Shown: positions 17,299-26,098, numbered from the stretch's first letter. The stretch is 64,000 bases of DNA from Saprospiraceae bacterium (GCA_016717265.1 JADKFX010000001.1:3236501-3300500), one strand, 5' to 3'. Notes: a model not told the origin generated them from the letters alone. Made by a program: numbers and translations.

Positions 17299-18356
17299 TG
17301 CAATTCTTTATCTATATTATTATCCAATAATTCTTGAAGTTCAGGAGGAACTACATAATCAGTCAAAGCCTCCCCAGTTGCAACTTCAACCCAATCCATC
17401 TTGTCTGGTTCATATTTCCAATTCTGAAATTGATCCAATTCCTTTTCTAATTTCTGATATACCTTATCCTTTTTAGGACGATCAAATCCAAACCTATCAA
17501 AGATGCGGTAAGGCTTCAAAGCTATAAAAATATTGTAAAGTGCAGCTATATAAATTTTATATGGGATTTTTAGCTTCGACTTTTTATCGACATCGTACTC
17601 TCTGATTATCTTACTTTCATACTTTATTATTTCTATCAAATCCCGTTCTTTGTTTTCAACTGGCCGCATAAATTGAGCACTTGGACTTGTGTATCGCCTG
17701 GTCCAGATAGCAAGCCATTCCTTTATTAATGTTTTAGCCATTTCTTCATTTTGCACTATAACATGAAGATGGGGATTATAGCTTAGTCTTTGTGGGTTAA
17801 AATTACATTCGATGGATTTTAAGCCTACAAATTGAAATCCACGTCCTCTTTGACTTCTCTTCCGGTATTTATCCACAATCAATCTAAATGCTTTAATCAC
17901 TGCCTTAACAGCTTTAAGAAGTGAGCTTTTGGAGCAAGACCTAACAGTCAAGACTACAAAATAGGGTTGTTCCCAGGTTTTCAAAACTGGTAAATACTTA
18001 TGAATCATTTCAGCCTTACGAATGCTATTGCAAACAGTACAAAACCGATTTTTACAATACTTTCCATAGAGTTTGTTTTCTGAACTGATTAATCTATTTT
18101 GACAATGATAGGTATTCCAGAATGCTTTCACACTAATTTTATCTCCTATCTTATAAGCCAAATCTATCAGGGCCAACATCAATTTATTCGTTATAATTTT
18201 TTTCTTTGCCCTACCTTTCAAAGCCTTTTTGTTGTTCATGTCCGTGCCTTCTCCCCGGACCACTACGACTGGATTATTCATTATTGCTGTCCCTTTTTGC
18301 ACTAATGTATTGAGAGAGTTTTGCCCTGAACTGTTAGAATTATTGTGCCTTTTCAT
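17295..18356 (-). CDS. rep: Rolling-circle replication initiator (HUH endonuclease, Rep_1-like)
   Basis: 353 residues. A zinc-binding CKNRFCTVC lies near residues 101-109. Motif 1 (YFVVLTVR), the HUH motif with two His (YNPHLHVIV, about residue 193) and the catalytic-Tyr motif (IEIIKYESK) follow in the usual order of Rep_1 plasmid initiators. The enzyme nicks a double-strand origin and primes rolling-circle replication. In an integrated element it would allow the excised circle to replicate. The upstream excisionase-like HTH gene is one base away and the membrane-protein gene overlaps downstream, so all three form one operon. Confidence 0.85.
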   Translation of the reverse strand: MKRHNNSNSSGQNSLNTLVQKGTAIMNNPVVVVRGEGTDMNNKKALKGRAKKKIITNKLMLALIDLAYKIGDKISVKAFWNTYHCQNRLISSENKLYGKYCKNRFCTVCNSIRKAEMIHKYLPVLKTWEQPYFVVLTVRSCSKSSLLKAVKAVIKAFRLIVDKYRKRSQRGRGFQFVGLKSIECNFNPQRLSYNPHLHVIVQNEEMAKTLIKEWLAIWTRRYTSPSAQFMRPVENKERDLIEIIKYESKIIREYDVDKKSKLKIPYKIYIAALYNIFIALKPYRIFDRFGFDRPKKDKVYQKLEKELDQFQNWKYEPDKMDWVEVATGEALTDYVVPPELQELLDNNIDKELQ

Positions 18357-18357
18357 A

Positions 18358-18693
18358 TCAGACTTTTTTCTTTTTTAGATATTTCTCGGCTTCCACTGAA
18401 ATTTCTTCATGGGTTTTTCTTCGACCGGATTTGATCCAAGCCATTAGTTCTTGCTTTGAGAAATAAAGCCTACGTCCTTTTTTCGATACCGGAATTTTTG
18501 ATTCATGAACCAAACCATAGATAGTTGGCACAGTGAGATTGAGCATCTCGGCTGCCTGTTTGATGTTCAAGATAGTATCAGCTTCTTTTATTGAATGACT
18601 TGGCTTATGAAGCAATAACTGCTCGATGGTATTAAGCTTTTCATAAATTTCTGAGACAACTTTGGGTAGTTCATTAAATGTTATTTCGCTCAT
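18358..18693 (-). CDS. Excisionase-like helix-turn-helix protein
   Basis: 111 residues. The C-terminal half is an HTH_17/AlpA-type winged helix (LNIKQAAEMLNLTVPTIYGLVHESKIPVSKKGRRLYFSKQEL split across residues 43-85), the fold of recombination directionality factors and element regulators. The N-terminus is helical. It has the same place and domain as the protein at 48701-49003 in element B, between the replication gene and the integrase block. It is likely to regulate replication and excision. Confidence 0.85.
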   Translation of the reverse strand: MSEITFNELPKVVSEIYEKLNTIEQLLLHKPSHSIKEADTILNIKQAAEMLNLTVPTIYGLVHESKIPVSKKGRRLYFSKQELMAWIKSGRRKTHEEISVEAEKYLKKKKV

Positions 18694-18841
18694 CGCAAAT
18701 ATTATTTATGTCAATAATATTGCAAGTATAAATCCTTAATTCTATGGTCAAATCATATTACACAATGCGGGCAAGAAGACAGGCAACACGGACAAGAAGT
18801 TTGGCAATGCGGGCAAGACAGAAGGCAATTCCGTCAACAGA

Positions 18842-20350
18842 TTACCAATTATCTTTGACTTTATTGGACTTAAAGAAAGTTTCAATCGTAGAGAGCTCCC
18901 AATTGTCAAAACAATCTATAAATAGTTGAATAAATTTTGCTTTTTTATTAGGGTAATTATATTCTCTGACCGCCAAATCAAATAACTCATAGAACCTTTT
19001 TATAACAAGTCCTTTTTCTCCTCTTGAACAATTTATCTTTTGAATTGGCTCTTTGATTTCATTCAGAAATCCTCTTTTAAGAAACGAGACCAATTGATCT
19101 TGGGTCAAAAAGTTATTCCCATTTTTGCTTTTCCGGGTTGACAAGACTTCAAAATGTTTTACAACTTGCGCCATTGGTAAACCTTTCCAAAATTTATTTT
19201 CAGAATTACTAATTTCAGTTAGTATTTCTTCAATATCTTGATTTGCCAGAGGCCCAACTGGATTTTGAACTATAATATTTGTTTCATTAGCTAGTTTTAA
19301 TAAATCCAAGTACTCTGATAAAAGTTTTATTAGTCCCAATTTGCATGTAGTCCAATCAGGTGATTGATTATCCCGATTTAAATCATCTAGGCATAATTGG
19401 ATAAGTAAGATTTTTCGTTTATTATTTTCGATTAGTTCAACTCTAAGCTTTATCTCAGAAAACATCCGATACACATCAGGATTCTTATAGGTATCCCGAT
19501 ATACTGTATGACCAAAATCAGTAAATGGATGCTCAATAAATACTTCCTTAAAAATTTGGTATTCTTCCTTCGTAAGTCCGAGAGATGTAGCCTTTATTAA
19601 AACATCCCGAGTAAATGGGCAGCAGCCCTCTCCCATGATTTCTTTACCATCTGATTCAAAATTTTCCTTGAGCCAATTGAAATATTTGTACATAGCTTCG
19701 ACCTGGATGCACCTTGAAGAATAATCATTTGTTTCAAAGTCAAATATTTTAGCTCCAATACCCCGGTAATCTTTGATTCCTTCTACGATTACCCTTTTAA
19801 ATATATCCCTTTTGCCCTGAATGTCAACAGAATGATATGGAGTAAAATCATAATAAGTAATTCCTTCGCCTTTATATTCCTTATTGAACGCAACTTCATC
19901 CTTAGAAAAAAATTTTGTAAAATCAGGAAAATTCATCAACGGTAAAACAAGTGTCAATAGTATTTGAATATTATTTAATGAATAGATAGGTAATTTTTCT
20001 TCAAAGAAAAGTTTTTTATATAATTCCAATTCAATCTTCAATAATCGGTCTTTGGCTCCACTTCGATTGTATCTCTGTTGGAAAATATTTATATATAAGT
20101 TAGTTAGTCTTTCAACTCTTAACTCATAATTTCTTTTTTGATGTTCAATAATTTTATTATATTCTGTGAAAGGTAAATATGCAATATATATTAATTCATT
20201 ACTAACGGGACTTACTATTCGTAACCTCCCCGACTCTACTGACATTGAACTTGCTCCGTCCATCCAATCTTCATAACAATATTCCTTTACTTCTACTTCA
20301 TATTGTTTGCCATCCTTATCATCAGTTAATTTTTCAAAATACGATTTCAT
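18842..20350 (-). CDS. Conserved element protein of unknown function (502 residues)
   Basis: Soluble, largely helical protein without recognised catalytic motifs; no signal peptide or membrane helix. The region around residues 390-430 (WKGLPMAQVVKHFEVLSTRKSKNGNNFLTQ split) is reminiscent of proteins seen beside integrases on Bacteroidota elements. The C-terminal motif INC...FIDCFDNWELSTIETFFKSNK resembles the end of the protein at 49109-50158, which holds the same position in element B, so the two may share a C-terminal domain. It sits between the integrase and the excisionase-like gene. Function unknown; a role in excision or replication is possible. Confidence 0.75.
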   Translation of the reverse strand: MKSYFEKLTDDKDGKQYEVEVKEYCYEDWMDGASSMSVESGRLRIVSPVSNELIYIAYLPFTEYNKIIEHQKRNYELRVERLTNLYINIFQQRYNRSGAKDRLLKIELELYKKLFFEEKLPIYSLNNIQILLTLVLPLMNFPDFTKFFSKDEVAFNKEYKGEGITYYDFTPYHSVDIQGKRDIFKRVIVEGIKDYRGIGAKIFDFETNDYSSRCIQVEAMYKYFNWLKENFESDGKEIMGEGCCPFTRDVLIKATSLGLTKEEYQIFKEVFIEHPFTDFGHTVYRDTYKNPDVYRMFSEIKLRVELIENNKRKILLIQLCLDDLNRDNQSPDWTTCKLGLIKLLSEYLDLLKLANETNIIVQNPVGPLANQDIEEILTEISNSENKFWKGLPMAQVVKHFEVLSTRKSKNGNNFLTQDQLVSFLKRGFLNEIKEPIQKINCSRGEKGLVIKRFYELFDLAVREYNYPNKKAKFIQLFIDCFDNWELSTIETFFKSNKVKDNW

Positions 20351-20370
20351 TACTCCAAAATTTACAAAGC

Positions 20371-21510
20371 TTAAAAATCCAATTTAATTTTATCAGCCGC
20401 TTCCCGTTTAGTCCTGTCGATGATCTTAGCATAAATCTGTGTAGTTTTCAAATTCCGGTGTCCAAGCATTTTGGAGACAGTGTAAATATTTGTATCCTTG
20501 CTCAATTGAATGGTAGCATAGGTATGCCTGAAACAATGGAATGTAATATCCTTTGTAATTCCTGCTATTCCGATCCAATTGGATAAATGCTTGTTTTCAT
20601 ATGCAGAATAATTAAGACCTTTGAATACTTTCTCATTAGGTGCTTGCCTTATTCCAAGCATTTCGTAAGTTTGATCAGAAATAGGTAGGACTTCTGCACC
20701 TTTTGTTTTTTGTTGTTTGTATTTGATTATATATCCCTGGCCTTCTAAATATTCAATTTCACCCCAAACAAGCTTTTTTATGTCACCAAATCGCATTCCG
20801 GTAAGTGCGGAAAACAAAGCCGCTCTTTTCATAAGTGGGTTTTTGCAATCGGTTTTTACGAGCATATTTAATTCTTCAATAGACAAAAAGTTCCTTTGCG
20901 TTTCCGCTTCCTTAATTGATTTGATTTTTCCATTCAAATCAAGCTGTAATAATCCATCTTTGAAAGCTTGTTTTAAGGCTGCTTTTACTTTATTGAAATA
21001 AGATGATGCTGAGTTCTGCGAGAGTCTTGATTTATTGCTTCTGTTACTTTTTACTGTTAATAAATATTCTTTGAAATCATTTAAAATGGATTCATTAAGG
21101 TCCGCAAACTTTAAGGTCCCATTCGTAAATTTCAGAAGATAGAGGTAAGCTGAGTTCCAATTATCATAATTTGAATCAATGCGTTTATTCATCAATTGTT
21201 TGAAGTATTCTACAAAATTTCGTTCGCCAAGTTCTTTATTTTTTAGTTGTATCTTTTCTTGATCTGTATATATTTCCGGTTTGTTTAATCGGTTCTCCGT
21301 TTTTTGTCTCATCTGTTGTGCCAGATATTCGGTCTCTTTATTGTGTAACTTATCAATGGGATTTTTGGGATTGTCAAAAATATAAAGACCTAAAAATTCC
21401 CTCCTGGTAAGTTTTCCGGTTTTAGGATGTGGAATTGCAGGATAAAAATCTAAATAGAAACTTTGTCGGTTTCCGGTGATTGATTTAGTCCTTAACTTCA
21501 CTTTAATCAT
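20371..21510 (-). CDS. int: Tyrosine recombinase / integrase of element A
   Basis: 379 residues with a SAM-like N-terminal core-binding domain and a C-terminal catalytic domain. The active-site residues are visible: Arg in TGMRFGDIKKL, His-x-x-Arg in FHCFRHTYATIQL, His in LGHRNLKTTQ and the nucleophile Tyr in QIYAK. It is clearly related to the integrase at 50158-51264 along its whole length (shared FNKFRAALKQA-like and FRHTYAT segments). It should integrate and excise element A at the mnmE 3' end. The stop is three bases from the pentapeptide gene's 3' side, placing it in the same right-end block. Confidence 0.95.
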   Translation of the reverse strand: MIKVKLRTKSITGNRQSFYLDFYPAIPHPKTGKLTRREFLGLYIFDNPKNPIDKLHNKETEYLAQQMRQKTENRLNKPEIYTDQEKIQLKNKELGERNFVEYFKQLMNKRIDSNYDNWNSAYLYLLKFTNGTLKFADLNESILNDFKEYLLTVKSNRSNKSRLSQNSASSYFNKVKAALKQAFKDGLLQLDLNGKIKSIKEAETQRNFLSIEELNMLVKTDCKNPLMKRAALFSALTGMRFGDIKKLVWGEIEYLEGQGYIIKYKQQKTKGAEVLPISDQTYEMLGIRQAPNEKVFKGLNYSAYENKHLSNWIGIAGITKDITFHCFRHTYATIQLSKDTNIYTVSKMLGHRNLKTTQIYAKIIDRTKREAADKIKLDF

Positions 21511-21513
21511 TTC

Positions 21514-22349
21514 CTAGAATATTTGTTTATGCTGATATCTATATTTTCTCCTAAGTATAGGATTAATTAATATTAATCGAAACAAATTATCCACTTTATC
21601 ATATTCAATGATATAATCTTCCCTAATGGTTTGCTCACCTACCACTTTTAATTGCGTAATTTCATTGAACCACTTTTCATTTACAATAGCTCCAATTAAA
21701 ACAGAACCTGTTAGATCAGCCTGATCCAATTTTACATTTGTCAGATTAGCAAAACATAAATCGGCGTCTTTCAAATTAGCCAAAAATAGATTAGAATTAC
21801 TTAAATTAACATTTCTCAATGAAGATTCTGACAAATTTGCCTGAAACAAATTGGCATTAGTCAAATTAGAATTATTTAACATTGCTTTAGATAGATGGGA
21901 ATGACTTAAATTAGCTTCGGACAGATCGGAACACACTAAATTGGCGCCAGATAAATTGGCATACGTTAAATCAGCTTTTTTTAAAAAGTGTCATTTAAAC
22001 TTAACTTCCTTTCTCCTTCTTCGATTAGTCTTTTAATATTACCAACAATTCTATGCTTTGCTTCATTCTCATACCATCCCTTATAATCATTTATCTCGTC
22101 TTTAAGTCTTTGTATCCTTTCACTTTTACTTTTAACCTTATCGTATAATGATAATAAAATGCCAAATATGATTAAATCATAAAAAAGACCATGAGCTTCA
22201 ACTTTTATATCATGCCAACTAAATTTGTTGTCAAAGCAATCAATAAAAATTAGTAAAACAAAAATAACTATTGCTGAAAACAGAAAAAAAGATGCTGGAT
22301 TTTTAAAATTCATCTTTAGTAAGGACTTAATTTCTAACATTGACTTCAT
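21514..22349 (-). CDS. Membrane-anchored pentapeptide-repeat protein (one-base frameshift)
   Basis: Two frames that fit together as one 278-residue protein. The first (21981-22349) has two membrane helices (about 19-37 and 52-68) and a coiled coil (KVKSKSERIQRLKDEIND). It stops in a run of five T and seven A bases at about 21986. One base back, the frame continues LKKADLTYANLSGANLVCSDL into classical A(D/N)LxX pentapeptide repeats, then a 60-residue tail ending at 21514. The architecture (membrane anchor, coiled coil, beta-helix) is known among pentapeptide proteins. A missing base in the run or slippage could explain the break. Function unknown. Confidence 0.75.
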
Positions 22350-22408
22350 TTTTTATAAATCTAATTGTGTGGCTAATTTAAGAATTTATGAATTAGTTCC
22401 TTAGGAAT

Positions 22409-22936
22409 TTAGAATCGCCAATCTTCTTTTAATTTTTGAATACAATTCTTCTTAATAACTTGTCGCAATGCAGAATCAAAAATTCCATACTTGAGCTGCA
22501 CTTCAACCAGATTGTAACAGTCAGCAATTTCATACTTCATGGGTCCGGGATTCTTCTGTGCCTGTTCTATCAAAGATTTCGATTGCTCAAACAGCTTGTC
22601 TATTTCGGAACGCTTTACCCTTGTAATCCTTTGACCAAGATTTACTGCCTTAATATTACCACTTTCTATGTAATAATAAATCGACCGGACAGAACAATTC
22701 AGCAATTTAGCAACTTCTCTGACTTTTAGAAACTCTTTAGACTTTAAATCCTCAAGTGGCTTAGCTTTGATAAGCTGGGTTTCAATATTGCTTTGCTCAA
22801 CCTTCAGTTTTCTTCCTCTCACTTTATAGGCTGCTTTGGCGCAAGCATCCCCACAAAACTGGGTTACAGTAGTTTTGGCTGTAAACTCCTTACCACAATG
22901 CTGACAGATTCTTTGTACCTTGATATTCGAGCTCAT
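22409..22936 (-). CDS. Zinc-finger plus excisionase-like HTH protein
   Basis: 175 residues. The N-terminus has a C-x2-C...C-x3-C knuckle (CQHCGKEFTAKTTVTQFCGD), and residues 70-115 form an HTH_17 domain (KEFLKVREVAKLLNCSVRSI, then GNIKAVNLGQRITRVKRSEID). A C-terminal helical part of 50 residues follows. The same architecture occurs at 51272-51670 in element B, also as the first gene inside the att site, so this is a shared backbone gene. It is likely the directionality factor or transcriptional regulator of the integrase. Confidence 0.85.
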   Translation of the reverse strand: MSSNIKVQRICQHCGKEFTAKTTVTQFCGDACAKAAYKVRGRKLKVEQSNIETQLIKAKPLEDLKSKEFLKVREVAKLLNCSVRSIYYYIESGNIKAVNLGQRITRVKRSEIDKLFEQSKSLIEQAQKNPGPMKYEIADCYNLVEVQLKYGIFDSALRQVIKKNCIQKLKEDWRF

Positions 22937-23028
22937 TCAGTCCATTTGAAGTCTTTAAGTAACTTTAAGTGCAATTAAACGCAAAATAAAAAGGACATAG
23001 CCCCATATTTTGTACCTCACCGGCTCAA

Positions 23029-23052
23029 AGGTACAATAAAGGTACAAATAAT
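23029..23052 (+). repeat. Element A right-end direct repeats (candidate integrase arm sites)
   Basis: Two copies of AGGTACAA (23029-23036 and 23040-23047), the second extended to AGGTACAAATAAT, identical to 6835-6847. A third partial copy, AGGTACA, is at 23162-23168 beside the att site. The gene-free stretch 22937-23374 holds these repeats, the central att site and the left-end repeats of element B; nothing else is visible apart from a short palindrome-like CCTTATTAATAAAGG near 23204. Confidence 0.55.
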
Positions 23053-23169
23053 TCCTAAATTGGGGAAAATGTCAGAAAATGGTCAAAAATGGAACAATTT
23101 TATATTTGCTTGATTTACTTCATTTTAAATCAATAAATAGGTGTTAATTAGTGGTTGAATGAGGTACAG

Positions 23170-23187
23170 TTACTTTCCGATACAAAT
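23170..23187 (-). other. Central attachment site between elements A and B
   Basis: On the minus strand it reads ATT TGT ATC GGA AAG TAA (Ile-Cys-Ile-Gly-Lys-stop). The first 15 bases on the plus strand (TTACTTTCCGATACA) are identical to the mnmE 3' end at 51889-51903. It separates the integrase end of element A from the far end of element B. Confidence 0.8.
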
Positions 23188-23244
23188 TGTTAAGTGAAAA
23201 TGTAAACCCTTATTAATAAAGGCTTTCAGGGGTTGCGGATTTAT

Positions 23245-23267
23245 TTGGGCAACAACTGGGCAACAAA
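23245..23267 (+). repeat. Element B left-end direct repeats (candidate integrase arm sites)
   Basis: Two GGGCAACAA units in direct orientation, spaced by CT (23247-23255 and 23258-23266). The whole 23-base block is identical to 51770-51792 at the other end of the element. It lies about 60 bases inside the attachment site, the arrangement expected for arm-type sites of a tyrosine integrase (inference). Confidence 0.6.
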
Positions 23268-23374
23268 ACCCACTAAAACAAGTGCAAGTACAGCACAAAG
23301 AAAAGAAAAAATGTTGTTTAGTGTAGAGTGTGTTTGTCCTTATCATAAGCAATAAGCGAAGATAAGTTTTTACA

Positions 23375-23563
23375 CTATCTTAATTGACTAACAACTGCTT
23401 CCAATTGTAAGCCCATATACTGGCAGAACTCTTCAACGGTAACAACTTGGTGTTGCTGCTTGTTGAAGTACTCTTTAATCCTCTTAATAAGGTATCTACC
23501 ATATCTGTCGCTTTTGCCTGTGATTATCTGAATGTCTTTCGGATAAATACACAGTCTATTCAT
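23375..23563 (-). CDS. Small conserved Bacteroidota protein, probably DNA-associated
   Basis: 62 residues: MNRLCIYPKDIQIITGKS then YGRYLIKRIKEYFNK and VTVEEFCQYMGLQLEAV. I recall similar short proteins from many Bacteroidota genomes and mobile elements, with the pattern ITGxSxRxGRxLLxxI and EEFCxxxGL; the second half looks like a small helix-turn-helix. The function is not known to me. It is the first gene inside the left end of element B and is read towards the boundary. Confidence 0.7.
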   Translation of the reverse strand: MNRLCIYPKDIQIITGKSDRYGRYLIKRIKEYFNKQQHQVVTVEEFCQYMGLQLEAVVSQLR

Positions 23564-23738
23564 TTAACTAATACTCTTTTTATACTCTATCCATACATCA
23601 GGTATAAAGTAAACATTGCAAAGATAATATGTTTTTGTGAGTGGTAAAAGTGTGTTTGTTGGAATAATGTGGCAATAACGGAAATGTCGGAAGTGGTTAT
23701 TTGCAGAGCCTTATAAAGCGTTATAGTTTTGTATCGTG

Positions 23739-24275
23739 ATGAAGAAAATAATTGTATCGGTTTTGTTTTTAACGGCTTTTACAGCCGCTTTTTCGCAAGA
23801 AGAAGCAAGGGTTATGAAAGTTAAGGATGGCGATACATACGTTCTTAAAACAACTGCAAAGGAGCATACAATAAGGTTATTAAATGTTGATGCTCCCGAA
23901 CTAAATCAACACTGGGGATTTAACTCTTGGCTCAATGTAAAAGCCTTGATACTTGGTAAGGTGGTAAAGTTTGAAGTATTGAAAACTGATGTGTACGGTA
24001 GAGAATTGGCAATGGTATATGTGGATGGGCAAAGACTGGATGAAATACTTATTGCAAATGGTTGGGCTTGGCACTACATCAATTTTGATACTGATGCAAG
24101 GCTTGAAGATTTGATGCGTAAAGCATCAAGCGAAAGAAAAGGACTTTGGGAATGTGGGGCTGAAAAAGTTTGTCCGCCCTGGCTATTCAGAAAGTATAAT
24201 GCAAGAAACAGATACAGGTTTTGTAAAGGCTGTATCGCAACAAAAAAAGTAATTACTAACAATTTAAATAAATAA
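23739..24275 (+). CDS. Secreted thermonuclease-like protein (SNase domain)
   Basis: 178 residues from the ATG at 23739 (a GTG just before is also in frame). It has a signal peptide (MKKIIVSVLFLTAFTAAFSQ) and a staphylococcal-nuclease fold: KVKDGDTYVL, then IRLLNVDAPEL with the catalytic Arg and Asp, VYGRELAMVYV with Glu-equivalent and Arg, and ANGWAWHYI. It is expected to be an exported Ca-dependent nuclease. Four bases separate it from the next gene, so they are an operon. It may degrade incoming DNA in the periplasm (inference). Confidence 0.87.
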   Translation: MKKIIVSVLFLTAFTAAFSQEEARVMKVKDGDTYVLKTTAKEHTIRLLNVDAPELNQHWGFNSWLNVKALILGKVVKFEVLKTDVYGRELAMVYVDGQRLDEILIANGWAWHYINFDTDARLEDLMRKASSERKGLWECGAEKVCPPWLFRKYNARNRYRFCKGCIATKKVITNNLNK

Positions 24276-24279
24276 CAAA

Positions 24280-25029
24280 ATGGCAAGATTAAAAGGCTTA
24301 CTAAAAATAGAAGGTACATTGGATAACCTTACCTTCTACAAAACACAGGATGGACATCTTGTGAAAACAAAAAGTGGTGTATCTGGTGACAGAATAGCCA
24401 ATGATCCTAACTTTCAGCGTACCCGTGAAAACGGTAGCGAATTTGGAAGCTCTGCAAGTGCTGGAAAATTACTCCGCAATGCTGTTCGTAATTTGATGAT
24501 GAACGCAAGTGACAACCGTGTTACCAGTCGTTTAACGCAAATAATGACACAGATTAAAAACTACGATGCCACTTCTCCAAGAGGTGAAAGAAATGTAGGT
24601 ATCGGAATTGCGGACCCGATGGCACAAGCCTTATTGAAAGGTTTTGATTTCAATGATAGTGCAACTTTGGGTAGTGTTGTATTTGCTCCGTTCACTGTAA
24701 ACACTGGTACTGGTGATATTGCTTTCCCTGCATTCACTCCTATCAATGATATTTACTACCCTACTGGAGCAACCCACGTTAGTTTTAAATCTGCGTTTGC
24801 TGATGTGGATTTTGTAAACAACGTGAGTGCAATTGAATACAGCCCTGTGCAAAATTTGCCAATTGATGGTACAAACACTCCTATCAATTTACTTCCTGCC
24901 GGTGTTCCAGCAGGTGCAGGTACAAAACTTTATTTCTTAACAATAGAGTTTTTCCAAGAGGTAAACGGTATTCAATACCCTTTAAAAAATGGTGCTTACA
25001 ACGTGTTAAACATTGTTGAATTAGCCTAA
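24280..25029 (+). CDS. Conserved Bacteroidota protein of unknown function
   Basis: 249 residues. The start MARLKGLLKIEGTLDNLTFYKTQDG is a pattern I recall from a widespread but uncharacterised Bacteroidota family found on mobile DNA, followed by NDPNFQRTRENGSEFG. There is no signal peptide or membrane helix; the C-terminal 110 residues look beta-rich (FAPFTVNTGTGDIAFPAF, FLTIEFFQEVNGIQYPL). It is transcribed with the SNase gene and followed by a strong terminator. Structural or surface-related roles are possible; nothing in the sequence decides. Confidence 0.75.
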   Translation: MARLKGLLKIEGTLDNLTFYKTQDGHLVKTKSGVSGDRIANDPNFQRTRENGSEFGSSASAGKLLRNAVRNLMMNASDNRVTSRLTQIMTQIKNYDATSPRGERNVGIGIADPMAQALLKGFDFNDSATLGSVVFAPFTVNTGTGDIAFPAFTPINDIYYPTGATHVSFKSAFADVDFVNNVSAIEYSPVQNLPIDGTNTPINLLPAGVPAGAGTKLYFLTIEFFQEVNGIQYPLKNGAYNVLNIVELA

Positions 25030-25033
25030 TAGC

Positions 25034-25053
25034 TTTCTTTCTTATCGGTTAAA
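25034..25053 (-). repeat. 20-base repeat shared with the primase and integrase leaders
   Basis: TTTCTTTCTTATCGGTTAAA is identical to 48676-48695, where its reverse complement lies just upstream of the primase ATG. A shorter variant (51265-51280) lies directly upstream of the integrase ATG. Here no minus-strand gene follows. It may be a displaced leader or coincidental reuse. Confidence 0.5.
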
Positions 25054-25054
25054 T

Positions 25055-25084
25055 AGAAGCCCTGCCCTAGTGGTGGGGCTTCTT
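25055..25084 (+). terminator. Rho-independent terminator after the SNase operon
   Basis: AGAAGCCC pairs with GGGCTTCT around a 13-base loop, followed by TGTTTTA. It lies 26 bases past the stop of the conserved-protein gene. From here to 25553 no gene is supported; that stretch holds the first structured hairpin. Confidence 0.8.
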
Positions 25085-25333
25085 GTTTTAAAGCAATAGC
25101 AAAGCCCTAAAAGGGCAATGCTGAAAGCTCACGAACACCTGATGGATAACACCAAACGAAACAACCACAAGGAAGCTGATAAACCTTGATGCCAAAAACT
25201 GGCTGATGGGCTAACCGAGACCTGCGGATGTAACGCTGATAAGCAAAAGGTGAAAGCTGCAAGTGCTGATGGAGAACCTGCGGAGTAAAAGGACAAATGC
25301 CTAACTGGCTGCCTGCTGAAATACGTGGATGAT

Positions 25334-25521
25334 TTTGCATAATGAAATAATTTATATGCTTCTCACAGCAAGGGGGATAAAAAAACCAAAAGGAAACGGA
25401 ATAAATGATAGCCTTGTGCGTTGGCTTTGTGTTTATGCCGTAGTCTTTTGGTTTTTTTAGTGTTGGCTTTGTGCGTCTGCCCCCCTTGCTATTTTTGCAT
25501 ATAAATTTTTTATGGTGCAAA
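25334..25521. ncRNA. Structured inverted-repeat element, copy 1
   Basis: Nested pairing arms: 25334-25360 with 25496-25521 (GCATATAAATT versus AATTTATATGC), GCAAGGGGG (25368-25376) with CCCCCTTGC (25481-25489), and AAAAAACCAAAAG (25380-25392) with CTTTTGGTTTTTT (25445-25457). The 20 bases AAAAAACCAAAAGGAAACGG and the 26 bases at 25433-25458 recur unchanged at 26113-26132 and 26194-26219, while the outer stem has a different sequence but still pairs. Conserved loops with covarying stems suggest a structured RNA or single-stranded DNA. Which strand is active, and the function, are unknown. Confidence 0.5.
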
Positions 25522-25553
25522 AGCATTTCCCCAGGTTATGGCAGCCACTACGG

Positions 25554-25976
25554 CTACCTTTTAAAGTGCCTGTACATCATTGCTTTTTTTACATCGGCTA
25601 AGAGTGCCAATGTTTCGTACATCTGTTTTTCTTTTCGTTCTATCAGCTTTACTTTATGGACATCTTGCACAAAGGCATATTTATTTTTGCTGACTGCTTC
25701 GGCTTGTGCCTTAATGGTGCTTTTAAAATCACTGATGCGGATAAATGGAATAACTGAACCAGTAAGGAACTGATGAAAATGTTTTGCCTTCCATAAGCCG
25801 AAAGAAAGGGTTTTGTAAAAATCCATATCATCTGAATTTTTGCAGGAAATTACAAAGCAATTTGGGCAAGGCTTTTCAAGTGGTTTGCCACTATTTAAAC
25901 CTTTGCATAAAATGTAAACATCAAAATTGCTTGTTTGATTTTTTGGATTGAATGTGTGAATTTTTGGACTGTGCAT
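25554..25976 (-). CDS. DUF6943-type Bacteroidota protein
   Basis: 140 residues from the ATG at 25976; the frame stays open to 26165, but that extension is hydrophobic, crosses the second hairpin and is unlikely to be coding. The core FDVYILCKGLNSGKPLEKPC then PNCFVISCKN, FGLWKAKHFHQFLTGSVIPF and IRISDF matches a family I know from Bacteroidota mobile elements (DUF6943 by memory), with a conserved C-P-N-C motif. Function is unknown. It is flanked on both sides by copies of the same structured repeat. Confidence 0.75.
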   Translation of the reverse strand: MHSPKIHTFNPKNQTSNFDVYILCKGLNSGKPLEKPCPNCFVISCKNSDDMDFYKTLSFGLWKAKHFHQFLTGSVIPFIRISDFKSTIKAQAEAVSKNKYAFVQDVHKVKLIERKEKQMYETLALLADVKKAMMYRHFKR

Positions 25977-26098
25977 AATACTTGCTTTTAAGTTTGTATC
26001 TGCTTTTGCCCTTGCCTGTGCTGTGCTTCGCTTACGCTCCGCAACACATATATAATTTGACAAAGAAAAAAAACAGAAAAAAAAAGAAAGCATTCTGA

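Larger units (their letters stand above)
6783..23184. mobile_element. Element A: integrated element with restriction-modification cargo and HUH Rep (about 16.4 kb)
   Basis: Bounded by two mnmE-like attachment sites (6780-6797 and 23170-23187), with shared direct repeats just inside each end (AGGTACAAATAAT at 6835-6847 and 23040-23052). The right end carries the backbone: zinc-finger/HTH protein, tyrosine integrase, an unknown protein, an excisionase-like HTH and a rolling-circle Rep. The left two thirds is cargo: DRGH nuclease, Vsr/MvaI-type/cytosine-methylase system, MazG-like protein, HNH endonuclease and decayed restriction genes. No relaxase of the MOB families or type IV secretion gene is visible, so it is not self-conjugative. 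Confidence 0.75.

Noticed and set aside
18755..18840. Short degenerate GGCAA/CGGGCAAGA repeats (possible small gene or regulatory array)
   Set aside because: Only three irregular copies; the Arg-rich plus-strand frame across them is not protein-like and overlaps the end of the 502-residue gene.
25380..25458. Hammerhead ribozyme (GAAA and GTC near a stem)
   Set aside because: The obligatory CUGAUGA core is absent and the GAAA/TAGT bases form a simple internal loop.
25107..25526. Minus-strand open frame of 139 codons
   Set aside because: Composition is Cys/His/Pro-rich and it overlies the first structured hairpin; I see no family match, so it is treated as non-coding.
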